DNA of 64,000 bases. Source: Mastigias papua (taxonomy: Eukaryota; Cnidaria; Scyphozoa; Rhizostomeae; Mastigiidae). Below the pieces are notes generated by a model. It did not search any database, had not been told where the DNA came from, and was given only the letters and a program-made list of their open reading frames with translations. Position 1 is the stretch's first letter. Each line of letters opens with the position of its first letter. Positions 36,049 to 48,500 of this stretch are shown in pieces. The stretch is taken from positions 425,501-489,500 of the forward strand of contig OZ025273.1 of the NCBI GenBank assembly GCA_964019165.1, in the 5' to 3' direction. The position numbers and the translations under genes are program-made.

Positions 36049-39000
36049 CTATAGCCTTGGTATTGTGCCCAAAATTGACCAAAATTGAAATTCATAGAAT
36101 TTGATTGCACATTGACAAGTGATGAACATGAGCCATTTTTGGCCAAAACGTAAGGCTATAGTCTTGGTATTGTCTTCAAAACTGACCAACTCTGAAAATG
36201 ATTGATTTTGATTACAGATTGAAAAGTGATGAGAATGAGCGATTTTCGGCCAAAAAGTAAGACTATAGTCTTGGTATTGTGCCCAAAATTGACCAAAAGT
36301 GAAATTCATAGAATTTGATTGCACATTGACAAGTGATGAAAATGAGCGAAGTTTGGCCAAAAGGTAAGGCTATAGCCTTGGTATTGTGCCCAAAATTGAC
36401 CAAAATTGAAATTCATAGAATTTGATTGCACATTGACAAGTGATGAAAATGAGCGAATTTTGACCAAAAGGTAAGGCTATAGCCTTGGTATTGTGCCCAA
36501 AATTGACCAAAATTGACATTCATAGAATGTGATTGCACATTGACAAGTGATGAAAATGAGCGAATTTTGACAAAAAGGTAAGGCTATAGCCTTGGTATTG
36601 TGCCCAAAATTGACCAAAATTGACAGTCATAGAATTTGATTGCATATTGAAAAGTGATGAAAATGAGCGAATTTTGGCCAAACAGCAAGGCTATAGCCTT
36701 GGTATTGTGCCCAAAATTGACCAAAATTGAAATTCATAGAATTTGATTTCACATTGACAAGTGATGAAAATGAGCGAAGTTTGCCAAAAAGTAAGGCTAT
36801 AGCCTTGGTATTGTGCCCAAAATTGACCAAAATTGAAATTCATAGAATTTGATTGCACATTGACAAGTGATGAAAATGAGCGAATTCTGGCCAAAATGTA
36901 AGGCTATAGCCTTGGTATTGTGCCCAAAATTGACCAAAATTGAAATTCATAGAATTTGATTGCACATTGACAAGTGATGAAAATGAGCGAATTTTGGCCA
37001 AAAAGTAAGGCTATAGCCTTGGTATTGTGCCCAAAATTGACCAAAATTGAAATTCATAGAATTTGATTGCACATTGAAAAGTGATGAAAATGAGCGAATT
37101 TTGGCCAAAAGGTAAGGCTATAGCCTTGGTATTGTGCCCAAAATTGACCAAAATTGAAATTCATAGAATTTGATTGCACATTGACAAGTGATGAAACTGA
37201 GCGAATTTTGGCCAAAATGTAAGGCTATAGCCTTGGTATTGTGCCCAAAATTGACCAAAATTGAAATTCATAGAATTTGATTGCACATTGACAAGTGATG
37301 AAAATGAGCGAATTCTGGCCAAAATGTAAGGCTATAGCCTTGGTATTGTGCCCAAAATTGACCAAAATTGAAATTCATAGAATTTGATTGCACATTGACA
37401 AGTGATGAAAATGAGCGAATTTTGGCCAAAAAGTAAGGCTATAGCCTTGGTAGTGTGCCCAAAAGTGACCAAAATTGAAATTCATAGAATTTGATTGCAC
37501 ATTGAAAAGTGATGAAAATGAGCGAATTTTGGCAAAAAGGTAAGGCTATAGCCTTGGTATTGTGCCCAAAATTGACCAAAATTGAAATTCATAGAATTTG
37601 ATTGCACATTGACAAGTGATGAAACTGAGCGAATTTTGGCCAAAATGTAAGGCTATAGCCTTGGTATTGTGCCCAAAATTGACCAAAATTGAAATTCATA
37701 GAATTTGATTGCACATTGAAAAGTGATGAAAATGAGCGAATTTTGGCCAAAAGGTAAGGCTATAGCCTTGGTATTGTGCCCAAAATTGACCAAAATTGAA
37801 ATTCATAGAATTTGATTGCACATTGACAAGTGATGAACATGAGCCATTTTTGGCCAAAACGTAAGGCTATAGTCTTGGTATTGTCTTCAAAACTGACCAA
37901 CTCTGAAAATGATTGATTTTGATTACAGATTGAAAAGTGATGAGAATGAGCGATTTTCGGCCAAAAAGTAAGACTATAGTCTTGGTATTGTGCCCAAAAT
38001 TGACCAAAAGTGAAATTCATAGAATTTGATTGCACATTGACAAGTGATGAAAATGAGCGAAGTTTGGCCAAAAGGTAAGGCTATAGCCTTGGTATTGTGC
38101 CCAAAATTGACCAAAATTGAAATTCATAGAATTTGATTGCACATTGACAAGTGATGAAAATGAGCGAATTTTGACCAAAAGGTAAGGCTATAGCCTTGGT
38201 ATTGTGCCCAAAATTGACCAAAATTGACATTCATAGAATGTGATTGCACATTGACAAGTGATGAAAATGAGCGAATTTTGACAAAAAGGTAAGGCTATAG
38301 CCTTGGTATTGTGCCCAAAATTGACCAAAATTGACAGTCATAGAATTTGATTGCACATTGAAAAGTGATGAAAATGAGCGAATTTTGGCCAAACAGCAAG
38401 GCTATAGCCTTGGTATTGTGCCCAAAATTGACCAAAATTGAAATTCATAGAATTTGATTTCACATTGACAAGTGATGAAAATGAGCGAAGTTTGCCAAAA
38501 AGTAAGGCTATAGCCTTGGTATTGTGCCCAAAATTGACCAAAATTGAAATTCATAGAATTTGATTGCACATTGACAAGTGATGAAAATGAGCGAATTCTG
38601 GCCAAAATGTAAGGCTATAGCCTTGGTATTGTGCCCAAAATTGACCAAAATTGAAATTCATAGAATTTGATTGCACATTGACAAGTGATGAAAATGAGCG
38701 AATTTTGGCCAAAAAGTAAGGCTATAGCCTTGGTATTGTGCCCAAAATTGACCAAAATTGAAATTCATAGAATTTGATTGCACATTGAAAAGTGATGAAA
38801 ATGAGCGAATTTTGGCCAAAAGGTAAGGCTATAGCCTTGGTATTGTGCCCAAAATTGACCAAAATTGAAATTCATAGAATTTGATTGCACATTGACAAGT
38901 GATGAAACTGAGCGAATTTTGGCCAAAATGTAAGGCTATAGCCTTGGTATTGTGCCCAAAATTGACCAAAATTGAAATTCATAGAATTTGATTGCACATT

Positions 39001-39567
39001 GACAAGTGATGAAAATGAGCGAATTCTGGCCAAAATGTAAGGCTATAGCCTTGGTATTGTGCCCAAAATTGACCAAAATTGAAATTCATAGAATTTGATT
39101 GCACATTGACAAGTGATGAAAATGAGCGAATTTTGGCCAAAAAGTAAGGCTATAGCCTTGGTAGTGTGCCCAAAATTGACCAAAATTGACATTCATAGAA
39201 TGTGATTGCACATTGACAAGTGATGAAAATGAGCGAATTTTGACAAAAAGGTAAGGCTATAGCCTTGGTATTGTGCCCAAAATTGACCAAAATTGACAGT
39301 CATAGAATTTGATTGCACATTGAAAAGTGATGAAAATGAGCGAATTTTGGCCAAACAGCAAGGCTATAGCCTTGGTATTGTGCCCAAAATTGACCAAAAT
39401 TGAAATTCATAGAATTTGATTTCACATTGACAAGTGATGAAAATGAGCGAAGTTTGCCAAAAAGTAAGGCTATAGCCTTGGTATTGTGCCCAAAATTGAC
39501 CAAAATTGAAATTCATAGAATTTGATTGCACATTGACAAGTGATGAAAATGAGCGAATTCTGGCCAA
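36049..39567. repeat. Nested 16- and 9-monomer block duplications
   Basis: Segments near 36049-36894 recur at 37760-38605 (shift 1711 bp, 16 x 107 minus 1), and 38338-38605 recurs at 39300-39567 (shift 962 bp, 9 x 107 minus 1). Shared markers are gacagtcatag, atagaatgtgattg, ccaaacagc and the one-base-short tttgccaaaaag. At least two successive rounds of block duplication are visible. Confidence 0.85.
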
Positions 39568-40770
39568 AATGTAAGGCTATAGCCTTGGTATTGTGCCCAA
39601 AATTGACCAAAATTGAAATTCATAGAATTTGATTGCACATTGACAAGTGATGAAAATGAGCGAATTTTGGCCAAAAAGTAAGGCTATAGCCTTGGTATTG
39701 TGCCCAAAATTGACCAAAATTGAAATTCATAGAATTTGATTGCACATTGAAAAGTGATGAAAATGAGCGAATTTTGGCCAAAAGGTAAGGCTATAGCCTT
39801 GGTATTGTGCCCAAAATTGACCAAAATTGAAATTCATAGAATTTGATTGCACATTGACAAGTGATGAAACTGAGCGAATTTTGGCCAAAATGTAAGGCTA
39901 TAGCCTTGGTATTGTGCCCAAAATTGACCAAAATTGAAATTCATAGAATTTGATTGCACATTGACAAGTGATGAAAATGAGCGAATTCTGGCCAAAATGT
40001 AAGGCTATAGCCTTGGTATTGTGCCCAAAATTGACCAAAATTGAAATTCATAGAATTTGATTGCACATTGACAAGTGATGAAAATGAGCGAATTTTGGCC
40101 AAAAAGTAAGGCTATAGCCTTGGTAGTGTGCCCAAAAGTGACCAAAATTGAAATTCATAGAATTTGATTGCACATTGAAAAGTGATGAAAATGAGCGAAT
40201 TTTGGCCAAAAGGTAAGGCTATAGCCTTGGTATTGTGCCCAAAATTGACCAAAATTGAAATTCATAGAATTTGATTGCACATTGACAAGTGATGAAACTG
40301 AGCGAATTTTGGCCAAAATGTAAGGCTATAGCCTTGGTATTGTGCCCAAAATTGACCAAAATTGAAATTCATAGAATTTGATTGCACATTGAAAAGTGAT
40401 GAAAATGAGCGAATTTTGGCCAAAAGGTAAGGCTATAGCCTTGGTATTGTGCCCAAAATTGACCAAAATTGAAATTCATAGAATTTGATTGCACATTGAC
40501 AAGTGATGAAACTGAGCGAATTTTGGCCAAAATGTAAGGCTATAGCCTTGGTATTGTGCCCAAAATTGACCAAAATTGACATTCATAGAATTTGATTGCA
40601 CATTGACAAGTGATGAACATGAGCGAAGTTTGGCCAAAAAGTAAGGCTATAGCCTTGGTATTGTGCCCAAAATTGACCAAAATTGAAATTCATAGAATTT
40701 GATTGCAGATTGAAAAGTGATGAAAATGAGCGAATTTTGGCCAAAAAGTAAGGCTATAGCCTTGGTATTT

Positions 40771-42040
40771 TGCTCAGAATCTAGGTAAACTGCAGTATAT
40801 TGGATTTGAGCATAAATGTAAAATTGATTAAATTATGCAAATTACCGCGTTATTAAGTCTATAATCTTGACATGTTGCCCAGAATTGAGTTAATGTGGTT
40901 TTGATTGATGATCTTTATAGATTGAAAATTGATGAAAATGAGCTAGGTGTGGTCTGACAGTAAGACTATCGCCTTTGTATGTCTCCCGATGCTCACCCAA
41001 ATTGAAATTGAGTTTATTTTTATCACAGATTGAAAAGTGATGAAAATGCACAATGTTATGCTAGGTAAGGCTATAGCCTTGGCACTGTTCCCAGAAGTTA
41101 TCCGACTCGATTTTGACAGATTTTTACTACAGGTCAAAAAATAAAGAATATGAGCCAGTTGTGGCTAAAGAGCAAGGATATAGCCCTGGTATTTTGCCCA
41201 ACAATGGGAAAAGGTGATATTGATTGATTTTCAGTGGAGGTTGAAAAGTGATGAAAATGAGCAAGTTTTGCTGAAAAAGGAAGGATATAGTCTTGGCATT
41301 TTTCCCAGAAGTGAGGCATTTTTCCCAGAAGTGACCGAACTCGAAACTGACAGATGTTTATTACGGATTGAAGAGTTATGAAAATGAGGCAGTTTTGGAG
41401 GGAAGGCTATAGCCTTGCCATTTTACCCAACAATAGCCCAAGGTGAAATTCATTGACTTTCATTCCAGATGGAAAAGTAATTAATATGAGCGAATTTTTT
41501 TTAAATAGTAAGGTAATAGCATCGGCACAGTGCGCGATAGTAATAAGGCTATAGCCTTGACATTTCTCGCAACTGTGACCCAACTCGAATTTGAGAGATT
41601 TTTATCACACATTGAAAAGTGATGAAAGTGAGCAAGCTTTGGCCAAAAACGAAGGTTATAGCGTGGGCATTTGGCCCAGAAATGAGCGAAATTGAAATTG
41701 ACTGATCTTGCATACTTGCAAATGAAAGGTGATGAAAATGAGCCAATATTGGGCAAGAATTAGGCTATGAGTCTTGGATTTTCGCCCAAAAATTATATAA
41801 ACTGGAATTATGGAAATTGATTGGAGATTGAAAAGTGACAAAATTGAACCAAATTTGACGAAAAACTAAGGCGATGACTTTTGTACTATACCGAAGAATT
41901 GAGGTTGATTGATGTTGATTGCATATTAAAAAGAAATAAGAATGAGCCAGTTTTGGCCAAAAAGTGAGACTATAGCCTATTTTTCGAATTTGATAGAAAG
42001 TTAATTGCACATTGAAAAGTGATGAAAGCTAGAGATGTGT
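40771..42040. repeat. Diverged satellite monomers at the array edge
   Basis: Recognisable but strongly diverged monomers continue for about 1.25 kb. Recurring pieces are gattgaaaagtgatgaaaatgag, aaggctatagcc or aaggatatag, and cccagaa in place of cccaaaa, at irregular spacing near 107 bp. Small duplications (for example gaggcatttttcccagaagtga twice near 41300) occur. This is the usual picture at the edge of an array, where homogenisation by unequal exchange no longer acts. Confidence 0.9.
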
Positions 42041-44226
42041 TGTAAAGATAATGACAGTTGTACAAAATATGAAATCTAATAAAATTTGTGGTAGGTAGTC
42101 TACACGTACATGTATTAAGTTGTATTACAGTAAGGGTTCTCTATGGTCAAATACTTTTCAAAATGCTAAGGCTATCGTCTAGTTGTTTGTTGAAAAATGG
42201 ATGATGAGTTTGAAAGTTCTAACTTTTTCGTTTATCTAGTGTGCTTGTTGCTCACGCCATTTCTTTTAGTTGACTATAATGCTGTATTGTACTACAATCT
42301 GATGTTGCTATCTCCTCCTCATCTTTTTTCTCACATAAAGTGTAAGACAATAGCCGTGCCATTTGCTCACTCTGGGATAAGCTGGCTTGAGTCTGTTGAA
42401 TACCAGTTGTTGTTGTTGATATCGATCAAACTTTTGAGGAAATGCTCAATATTTTGTAAGAAGTTGTTGTTGTTCTTGTTGTTTTTATTGTTGTTGTTGT
42501 TCTCTGGTATACCTGCTTGCTTCCTTACGTTTGATGATTTGCTGGGATGTAAATCATTTTGAAGGACGCGGAAATGAATTTGTTGCAGTTGTGCGAAAAG
42601 CAGAGATATTGCTACGATTATGTTGCAAGATATATATTTGGAAGTGTTAAATAACCTTGAACAACATTGAAAACATAGAACAGAAAGTAGTAGTTGCAAT
42701 CTGAAAATAGTGAAACAAGGCAAAAATAGTGAAATATAATGCAATTATCAAAAGTCTGGGTAGAAACATGAAGCTTAATTATAGCGTCATGAAAAAGCAA
42801 TGTTTACAAGCGAGTTCCGAATAATTATTAACAAAATCTACGCTTCATCAATTAATTATTATAAACTATCTTCATTGAATGTTTCCTATCTTGTTTTGTG
42901 TTTTCAACCTCAATGACCTGTTTCTAGAACACATTTGATTGGTTGGCAATGAACTGACCTTAACAGGTGTACCTATTGGGAAGATGGATGAATGGAAATA
43001 CGATAAAGGACGCGATAAAACTCATTTGAAGCCGAAGCTTAGAGGATGACAGCGCTAGAAGTTGACGGAATCGAAGAAAGGAAAGCAGCTATCTGAAGAA
43101 AAGACATCTGTTTAGGTGCACTGCACATTTCACGGGTATTTGCAAGTATTCAACCATTTCCTTTCATTTAAAGAATTAACTATAAATAAGTAGCTGCATT
43201 TGCTTCAGCAACATGTTGCATTTACCTCTTATGCCTATTTCTAAAGTAGTTTATAAACTTGTTTTCAAGCATCTTACTCCTAAGTCTTTAATTTTCAGAC
43301 GTAATGTCGGATATGTAAAACTGAAGTCAAATCACAACAAAAAGGCAGCAATTTCAGCTATTTAACTTTTGCTTCAGAATTGTAAGATTCTTCCACCTTT
43401 TCAGTGCACAGAGAATGTTACAAGGAACATTAAGGGTTTTAGTTCTTCATATAGCATTAACTGCTTTCTTGAGCTCTCTATCTGCATTAATTTTGCTGCA
43501 AGAATCTGGCGCATTTCAGCAAACTTTCACAAAGAAATTCATTGATGATTAACAAAAATGACTTACTGAATACAGAACTTTAAATTTAATAGAGATTAGC
43601 AAATACATGGAAAGGAGGCATCGTTTCTGAACCGGTATGAATCGACTGTGGCCCCTATGGAAAAGTCGGACTGATAAATGACATAAGAAACGTACAAATG
43701 TTCACATGCTGTCACAGGATTGTAGCTTTGTTACTACTTTAACTATTGTCCTCATTTTCTAATTGTTGATGATCCTTCATATTTAAAAACCAAGCATTAT
43801 TACTGATGACTCTCGTTGGCCAGGTATTGTATTGGCTACTGATAACTCTTCTCTTTTAACTTTGTGAGCTGACGTTAGGGTGTGAATGCAATATGCAAAA
43901 TAATAAGCCAAGTATAATTTTCCTATATCTGATCTCACTCCAACGTCTCCTTAAAATACATTTATGCCTCTAAAAAAGTGCTTTGCCTGGTGATGCCTGA
44001 TGATCTCAATTTTTACAAATAAGCAAATGGAAACACAGCAAATTAGTAATAAACTAATAAACATATTAATCAGAAGCAGCTATCATCTATTTTACGTTAG
44101 AAAAGAGCGGTGGATTAAAACCCTAAAAGTCATTAGGATTTAATACATATAAATTCCTTTTAGCATAAAAACATTTAGTTACATCAAGACCTATTATTAT
44201 TTTTCAATCATTACTTTTATGGACAG
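42041..44226. other. Intergenic region with satellite remnants and a (TTG)n microsatellite
   Basis: Two faint satellite remnants remain: 42165-42195 (aaatgctaaggctatcgtct) and 42340-42375 (gtaagacaatagccgtgcc). A (TTG)n tract lies at about 42462-42512. I see no convincing gene; the open frames at 42197-42562 (+) and 42367-42744 (-) come mainly from the TTG tract. The last part (about 43.0-44.2 kb) may hold the promoter and a 5' untranslated exon of the coiled-coil gene that follows, since a pyrimidine-rich acceptor ending in ggacag lies at 44221-44226. Confidence 0.6.
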
Positions 44227-44232
44227 GTTGGC

Positions 44233-45566
44233 ATGAGCTTGGTGGGTAAAACTGTTACATTTGATCAGAGTGCAAATCACAAAATGTTCACACAGAATAC
44301 AAGAAGTAATGAGAAAGGATCACGGAATAAGTTTAAGTTAAGTGACTTTGATCCATTGCCATTTTCAGTGGAGGATGAACTCACTGAAAGCACAGAAAAT
44401 CAGTTGAAAAGTGAATTGCTTTATATTTTCAAACGGGAAAAGGATAACATGGAAATGCAACACGCAAGCAAAGTAAAAGAGCTTTTGCATGGATTCAAAA
44501 ACAAAAAGGCCGAATGGGAGCAGATTGTGAAAGAAGAGCGAGAATACTTAGAACAAGAACTTGAGAATGAGAAATCAGAGATTCATCGTATGTTTGCACA
44601 AGAAATTTCCAAAATGACAAGAAATTTTGAGACAGAAAAGATTGAGTTGGAAAAGCTTCATGAAACAAAACTAAAGAATATGGAGAAATTGTACGACGAA
44701 AATGCAAGGAGAGAAAAAGATCAACAGGATAAAAAGATAGAAGAAATGAAGAAAGAAATGAAGATTACATATGAATCAAATTTGAAATTTAATATAGATG
44801 AAAATGACTCAAAATGGCGACACAAATTTGAAGTAGAACTAGATGATCTCAAAAAGCGTCATGAAAATGAAAAAGAGGCTGTGGTCGAAAAATTTGCAAA
44901 AGAAAAAGAAAAATTAGAAAATAAATTTAGAAATGAAATTGCAGATATAGAAAATAAATTCGAAAAAATTAAATTTGAGATGGAGGAGAATTTCGAAGAG
45001 GAGAAGCGACGTTTACATAAAGAATGGTTGAAGAAAGTTGAAGAGCAGCAGGAAGAATTTATCAAAGAAAAGAGAGCGAGGAAGACTCTAGAGGATAAGA
45101 TAAAAAAGGAATCGATGAAAGCTAGTGAAGCAGAAGAAAAGTACATGCAAATTGTTATGCAAAAGGAAGAGACAGAGAAGCAATTTTCAACTGAGAGAAA
45201 TAGCTTGCAATCATTTATTTCAATGCTGAAATCAGAAATAAACCAACTCAAAAATGAAATTGACGACTTGAGGAAGAAACGAGTGAGCCCTTTGCCAGAA
45301 GCAGTGCAGCAGCCAACAGTTATTTTCCAAGATCAAAGAGCAGAACCGTCTTTAGCTCAACTAACATTCAATTCAAGAGCTGATTTGCCATTGAATCTAA
45401 GAGACGACTTTGATCGATTAATTGCTGAATGCAAGGAAACAATGAAGTCAAAATTCAGAAAAGACAGAGAAATGCTTGAAGAAAAGTATGAGAATGAGAA
45501 AAGGAAAATTAAAGATGAAATCGAGCAAGAAAGATACGATGTAAAAAAGCGTATAGATGATGAGAG
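44233..45566 (+). CDS. Exon 1 of the coiled-coil gene
   Basis: It encodes residues 1-444 plus two bases. It starts with MSLVGKTVTFDQS and then a long charged coiled coil from about residue 55. The donor is gagag/gtaatg at 45567; the first intron is 226 bp. Confidence 0.8.
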
Positions 45567-48500
45567 GTAATGTGCCAAAATAGTTTTAAAGGAAAATGAC
45601 AAGCAATGTTTTTGATAAAAGATCATAATAAATACGGAAATGACTAAATGCAATTAAATTGGGGAATACCATAGAGCTATAGATGTGAATATAGTAAATA
45701 ATGAATTATAATAAATAACGAACTAAGTTCATTAAAAAAATTAGGGAAGTTGAGTAGAATGTTTAGATGAACCAATTATACTTGAATTTTAGGTTGAAAA
45801 TGGACAACGAAAGAAAAAGGATGAGTGAAGAAATGGAAAAAGAGATAGAAAGAAGACTACAAGCAAAACAACTTCAAGATTCACTGAATTTGCAACAACA
45901 GAAAATAGATGATGCCACAAAACGATTGGAGGAAGAAGAAAGAAAGAGAAGGATTGAATTTGGAAGGGAGGCTGAAAATGAAAAGATTTCATCATTGCTG
46001 AGTGACGTGAAAAGAGAAAATGAAGCCTTGAAAATGAAGATTTCTGCACTAGAGGAAAATAATCGTCTTCTAAAGCAAATGAAACAAGAAAATCAAAACG
46101 AGATTGATCGACTTCGTAAATCCATTGAAGACCTGAGAGTAACCATTCTAGAAACAACAAAACGTGATCCTCTTCCACAGCCATCTCGTCCTGAATATCC
46201 AATTGTAATGCCAATCAATATTCCAGAACCAAAGCGAGACTCAACACCAATGCCCACTGCTAATTCTCCACAGCCAGTAACAGTGCACATACAACAACCT
46301 GAGAAATCGGAAGAAAAGCAGTCACGTGACAGAGAACGTGAGCTGGAAGAGGAAAGGAGAAGGCTAAAGGAATTAAGAAAGGGTCTTGAAAGACAAGAAA
46401 CGGTAATGAAATAAAAATGATCTTGTTCCTTAGGAATCCTGAAAACTAGATAATTTTGAGTTATTTCTCTGTCGGTTCCGTTAAAGTGCAGTTGAGTTGA
46501 TCTAAAGGTCAGATTTACCAGGTATTATCAGCATCGATTTTCTTTTAGGAGATGCGACAACAACAAACAATTCAGAATGCAGCACAGCTTGCAGTCGAAA
46601 AAGTGAGAGCAAATTTTAAACTTAGGATTTTCAGAACTCTACATCTGCTTCTGTCTTTTCCTTCTACCATGATATATTAATGAGCTAAAGGACCAGAGTC
46701 CAGAAAAAGGTCCAACCTTCCTCAGGCTGTCAAATCTTCATCATGAACTTTCCTCTTTTAAAACAATCAAAACTCGCCAAAGTTCTTGAACTCTGCATTG
46801 TGTATGTCTCAAAGAAGTTTACCATAGAAGGGTTGTGCCTTTCACAGTCAATGTCAGATTAACTGAAAACAATGCTGAAACTGGATTGTTGATGCAAATT
46901 ACTAAACCTTCCTCAAATACGACATAGAAAGCAAAATCTTCCTCCTGCTCAGAACCGTGGAGCCGTGACATTTTCTGGATTCTGTATAGGACTCAAGCTA
47001 TCTGCTAGCTAAATGATGCAATTTTCTGTTGAAAGTAACAAGGATAGTCTATATGTAAAAGTATGACAAAATTTTTGTGAAAGATCATGCCCTGTTTACG
47101 TAGGTTATATTCATCCAAATGTGCACAAAATTTTGTTTCACTTTTTTCTAAATCAAGTCAAAACGACAATGCATAACTATTTTGGGATACGAGATAAGAA
47201 GATATAAAAATTTAGTCTATTATTTCAAAAAGACGAAATATCACAAGCTCATTTAAATTCCTTTTTAATTTAGTCTCACGAAAAGTACGAAGCATTTTCA
47301 GATGAAAAGAGACATCTAAAGGATTCATTGAAAATGTTGGAGGAGAGAGTTATCTCCTTGCAAAATGATATGATAGCACTTAAAGAGAAGAAACTTGAGC
47401 AGCCAATCACTATAAATCATCAACCAGTAAGTATCTGATATGTTTAGCTAGAGTGATTAATCATACAGAATCATTAAAATCATATGGCCTTCTGATCAGT
47501 GATAATGATGTAATGTATTCAAACAAAGGAATTTCTTATTAATTTTCAAAGAACATTAGCAAGCATTTAATTTCATCAAATATTGATTAATGTTACAAAA
47601 TTGGCACTCAGAATAACCACATAGAATATAAAACATGGCTTACACTTTTACAGCCTGCTCCTTCACATGGACAACCTGCTCCTCCACCATCACAACCAAT
47701 GCACATGCCAGTTCCAGGATTTATTCCAATGCAACAGGGTTCACCGATGCATTCCCAAGGAAGTACTTTTCACGATTCCCCAAAATACCACGAAATGAAG
47801 GACAAGATAAAGAAACTCAAAGACGACAAAGAGGCGTTAGCAAACAGCCTACAAGAGACGCAAGCTGACTTACGAGAAGCAAAGAGAGATAAAATAAATT
47901 TAGAACAGCAGATTGGTAACTTAGAAAAACAACTTGAAAAGGTTGGAAACAGATTAGAAAAGGAAAATGATAATTTACAAATGATGAGGGAACAACATGA
48001 AGAAGAGAAGCAAAATAATAGAAGAAACTCTGAAATGCTGGAGAGAGAAAAACAGAAAGTAATAAATAAAACTTGTAAATTTTGTTATTATTTTGAACGA
48101 TTATTAAATGCTTATTGAGAAACAACACAAAAAATAAAACTGTACTGCTATCCATGAAGTCATCAAGAAATATAAGTAAAATTTTCTTTTAGTTACAATG
48201 ATAAATTTGTTGATATCTTCTTCAATATTTTGCCATTGATATATTGCCATAGGTATTGATATTGGAACCTTTTCAACTTTAAACAGAATGATGCCCTCAC
48301 AGTACAATTGGCAGAATTGCAACAAAAACAACAGCAGCAACAGCAAAAACTGCAGGAAGAAGCACTTGACTTACAAAAGAAATTGGATGAAGCAGAACGA
48401 GCTATTATGGAACTAAAAAGTGATTATATTGATAACGAATATAAATAAAGTTATTTAATTAAAATCAAGCTTCTTCTTGAAAAGATAACTGAATTAATTT

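Larger units (their letters stand above)
26727..40770. repeat. 107-bp satellite array, right part
   Basis: The same 107-bp satellite resumes directly after the LINE and runs for about 131 monomers. The variant pair with actctgaa continues to about 38 kb and is then absent from the last 2.7 kb, where homogeneous monomers with ctggccaaaatg or aaactgagcg variants dominate. Several monomers near 28.66, 30.05, 31.34, 32.2, 32.9, 33.6, 34.3, 36.26 and 37.97 kb carry the changed but still perfect palindrome AAGACTATAGTCTT. Single-base-deleted monomers (106 bp) near 33357, 34747, 36782, 38493 and 39455 mark duplicated blocks. The array ends at about 40770, where monomers become strongly diverged. Confidence 0.98.

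Noticed and set aside
1..40770. CENP-B box in the satellite
   Set aside because: No sequence like the vertebrate 17-bp box with its TTCG and CGGG core was seen in the monomer.
42197..42744. Open frames of 121 (+) and 125 (-) codons
   Set aside because: They overlap on opposite strands, are driven by the (TTG)n tract, and show no domain or splice support.
44859..46214. Minus-strand frames of 98-141 codons rich in Ser/Phe
   Set aside because: They are antisense shadows of the Glu/Lys-rich coiled-coil exons.
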